Made by a program: the position numbers and the translations under genes
Part shown: positions 12,900-14,014 of the stretch, in pieces
How the letters are laid out: each line of letters opens with the position of its first letter
Position numbering within the stretch: the stretch's first letter is position 1
Assembly: GCA_039208045.1 (NCBI GenBank)
Contig: JBCCRH010000122.1
Location: forward strand, 1-14,014
Direction of reading: 5' to 3'
DNA: 14,014 bases
DNA from: JBCCRH01 sp039208045
GTDB lineage: Bacteria > Bacteroidota > Bacteroidia > Chitinophagales > Saprospiraceae
The notes under the pieces: generated by a model
Database searches by the model: none
What the model was told of the DNA's origin: nothing
The model's input: only the letters and a program-made list of their open reading frames with translations

Positions 12900-13493
12900 T
12901 TAAACAAGCGCCTTTGCTTTTCGCTGCTCTTTAATCTTTCGCATGCGACTCCACTTAAACTGCAAGATTTGAAAGAAACCTCTTAGGCTAGAGGAACGCT
13001 CAGAGCGAAAAATATACGTTGGCTTATTATTGATTCGGTCGCGGTGGATGAGTTTAGATTTGGGGGTCACCCCATACAGGCGAGCCAGCGAAGTGGAGCA
13101 GGTGCCAAATAAAATACCTGGCTTAGAAAAGCGGCGTAGCGAAATAGCGAGGGCTAGCCAAACATAGGTATTCAGCAACTGATTTTTTCGATAGTCAGCA
13201 GCGATCCAGAAGCAGGTAATCTCCGTGAAATTGGTGGCAGCACCAATCATGTCGTACAATTCCTTTCTCGCATCTGCTTGCGCAAATACTTCCAGGGTGC
13301 GCATGCACGAGCCCGTAGCTAAAATAAATCCACCGATCAGTTCTCCTTTACGGTAAATGCCATATACCCGATTTTCGGACTTTTGTAAGTAGGCCATAGG
13401 GACACCCAGGCCAGAGTATTCGGTGTAAGTACTAGCATAGCATTCCAGGTCTTGTGCCTGGCGTAGACGTCTTAATTTAGGGAATGGGAACAT
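12900..13493 (-). CDS. GNAT-like hypothetical protein
   Basis: 197 residues, probably cytoplasmic. NRVYGIYRKGELIGGFILATG (about 41-61) looks like the strand-turn-strand core of acetyltransferase (GNAT) proteins. EITCFWIAADYRKNQLLN followed by a helix could be the acyl-CoA-binding region, but the expected Q/R-x-x-G-x-G/A loop is not clear. GILFGTCSTSLARLYGVTP (about 125-143) recalls the late strand and Tyr region of GNAT or autoinducer-synthase-like folds. The C-terminal 30 residues are strongly basic (KWSRMRKIKEQRKAKA). The start at 13491-13493 is the first ATG after a likely -7 element. The substrate is unknown, and the family call is tentative. Confidence 0.5.
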   Translation of the reverse strand: MFPFPKLRRLRQAQDLECYASTYTEYSGLGVPMAYLQKSENRVYGIYRKGELIGGFILATGSCMRTLEVFAQADARKELYDMIGAATNFTEITCFWIAADYRKNQLLNTYVWLALAISLRRFSKPGILFGTCSTSLARLYGVTPKSKLIHRDRINNKPTYIFRSERSSSLRGFFQILQFKWSRMRKIKEQRKAKALV

Positions 13494-13533
13494 GTTGAGG
13501 ATGTTAAGTTTGTCTTCAAATCATATGTCGAGA

Positions 13534-13541
13534 CAAAGGTG
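13534..13541 (-). promoter_or_regulatory. -7 element of the GNAT-like gene
   Basis: Read on the minus strand this is CACCTTTG, the same -7 element as in TonB-domain gene copies 2 and 3. It lies 40 bases before the start codon. No GRAACAAWA repeats accompany it, so it is not a member of the same operator family. Confidence 0.45.
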
Positions 13542-13618
13542 CTGGCCTTGGAGAGAAAGGGCCTGTAGGTATCTTGCGAGGGCTAGCACGTATGTTCCAT
13601 TTGTGCTTATATGGCCTG

Positions 13619-13665
13619 ATTTACCATGAAATATCAGTTTTGGAAACTGGATTTTCATGGTAAAT
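13619..13665. repeat. Long nested hairpin upstream of the GNAT-like gene
   Basis: ATTTACCATGAAA (13619-13631) is perfectly complementary to 13653-13665. Inside, CAGTTT (13635-13640) pairs with AAACTG (13644-13649) around a TGG loop, leaving a symmetrical 3x3 internal loop. That makes 19 base pairs in 47 bases. There is no T run on either side, so it is not a terminator. Confidence 0.8.
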
Positions 13666-13727
13666 TACTAAAAGTGGGTAGTTGAATATGCCTCAGCACG
13701 GAACCGCGCAAAGCATGCGGTAGGGAC

Positions 13728-13752
13728 AAAAAAAAAGCCCCGACTCGGGGCT
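13728..13752 (-). terminator. Rho-independent terminator on the minus strand without an obvious gene
   Basis: AGCCCCG (13736-13742) pairs with CGGGGCT (13746-13752) around a 3-base loop. On the minus strand the stem is followed by nine T residues (complement of 13728-13736). It would stop leftward transcripts coming from 13753 onward, where no minus-strand open frame exists up to the right edge. Confidence 0.75.
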
Positions 13753-14014
13753 CTTAACTAATAACAAATCATAATCTCATGAAAAAATAAAAGACGACCT
13801 AATTCATTCGTTTCTTTAACTGTTATACAGTGTATCTTTTTTATCGGTTTTTGAGACAGCCTCTCTTTAACTTTTCTTTATCACTATCCGTTTCCGCTGC
13901 CTTACAATACAAATATGCAGGGGTTTGCGCTGAGAAAAAATGACAAAAAAAGCGGTTTGTTGAAAAAAAATCTAATTTTTTAGAGATAGTATAGGTTTAA
14001 TTAATTGATATTCA
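13753..14014. other. AT-rich gene-free right end
   Basis: I see no plausible protein gene on either strand. The plus strand has a 3-codon frame (MKK, stop) at about 13779 after an A-rich leader, and a 22-codon frame from 13915. There is a small dyad ACTGT-TAT-ACAGT at 13819-13831. On the minus strand CATATTTG (13910-13917) resembles a -7 element that could drive a short transcript ending at the terminator at 13728-13752. Confidence 0.4.

Noticed and set aside
13779..13790. Start of a truncated plus-strand gene (MKK followed by stop) after an A-rich leader
   Set aside because: Three codons with no coding-like continuation in any frame give no support for a pseudogene.

Overview
The window looks like chromosomal DNA from a member of the Bacteroidota, perhaps of the Saprospiria/Cytophagia type; that finer placement is a guess. 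Three things point there: a secreted protein with a C-terminal type IX secretion (T9SS) sorting domain, -7 elements of the TAnnTTTG class with A-rich leaders lacking a Shine-Dalgarno, and a large GAF-domain protein of a kind I associate with this phylum. There are fourteen genes. The first runs off the left edge, and the last 520 bases hold no gene.

Layout. Positions 1-1093 (minus): a DedA/VTT membrane protein followed by a SAM-dependent methyltransferase. Positions 1339-2050 (plus): the first of three small exported proteins that are almost only a TonB C-terminal domain. Positions 2113-4068: a type II restriction-modification pair of the Eco29kI kind (GIY-YIG nuclease plus C5-cytosine methyltransferase), with a strong inverted repeat between the genes. 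Positions 4148-6523: a 791-residue GAF protein. Positions 6566-6729: a gene-free MITE-like element in the convergent gap. Positions 6822-7946 (minus): a T9SS-exported beta-propeller, divergent from a membrane-bound AraC-type regulator (8090-9199). Positions 9246-9916: the second TonB-domain gene. Positions 12179-9931 (minus): a compact three-gene membrane operon (DUF3325-like, DUF3649-like, PepSY) of the type linked to iron-siderophore handling. Positions 12256-12896: the third TonB-domain gene. Positions 12900-13493 (minus): a GNAT-like protein. Positions 13494-14014: AT-rich DNA with a long perfect hairpin and a minus-strand terminator that has no visible gene.

The most notable pattern is the family of three dispersed TonB-C genes. 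All three are on the plus strand. Each begins with the same 65-bp control block: a direct repeat of a GRAACAAWA motif with exactly 21 bp between copies, then a -7 element whose TTTG starts exactly 36 bp after the second repeat's C in every copy. No recognisable -33 TTG element is present, so I infer activator-dependent promoters turned on together. Just downstream lies a hairpin repeat, in one orientation in copies 1 and 2 and inverted in copy 3. The three terminators are unrelated in sequence, so the conserved unit is control block, leader and coding region. The proteins have signal peptides but no membrane anchor and no proline-rich spacer, so they cannot be ordinary TonB energy transducers; their role is unknown. 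The PepSY operon sits between copies 2 and 3 and is divergent from copy 3. That suggests, but does not prove, a link to TonB-dependent (iron) uptake.
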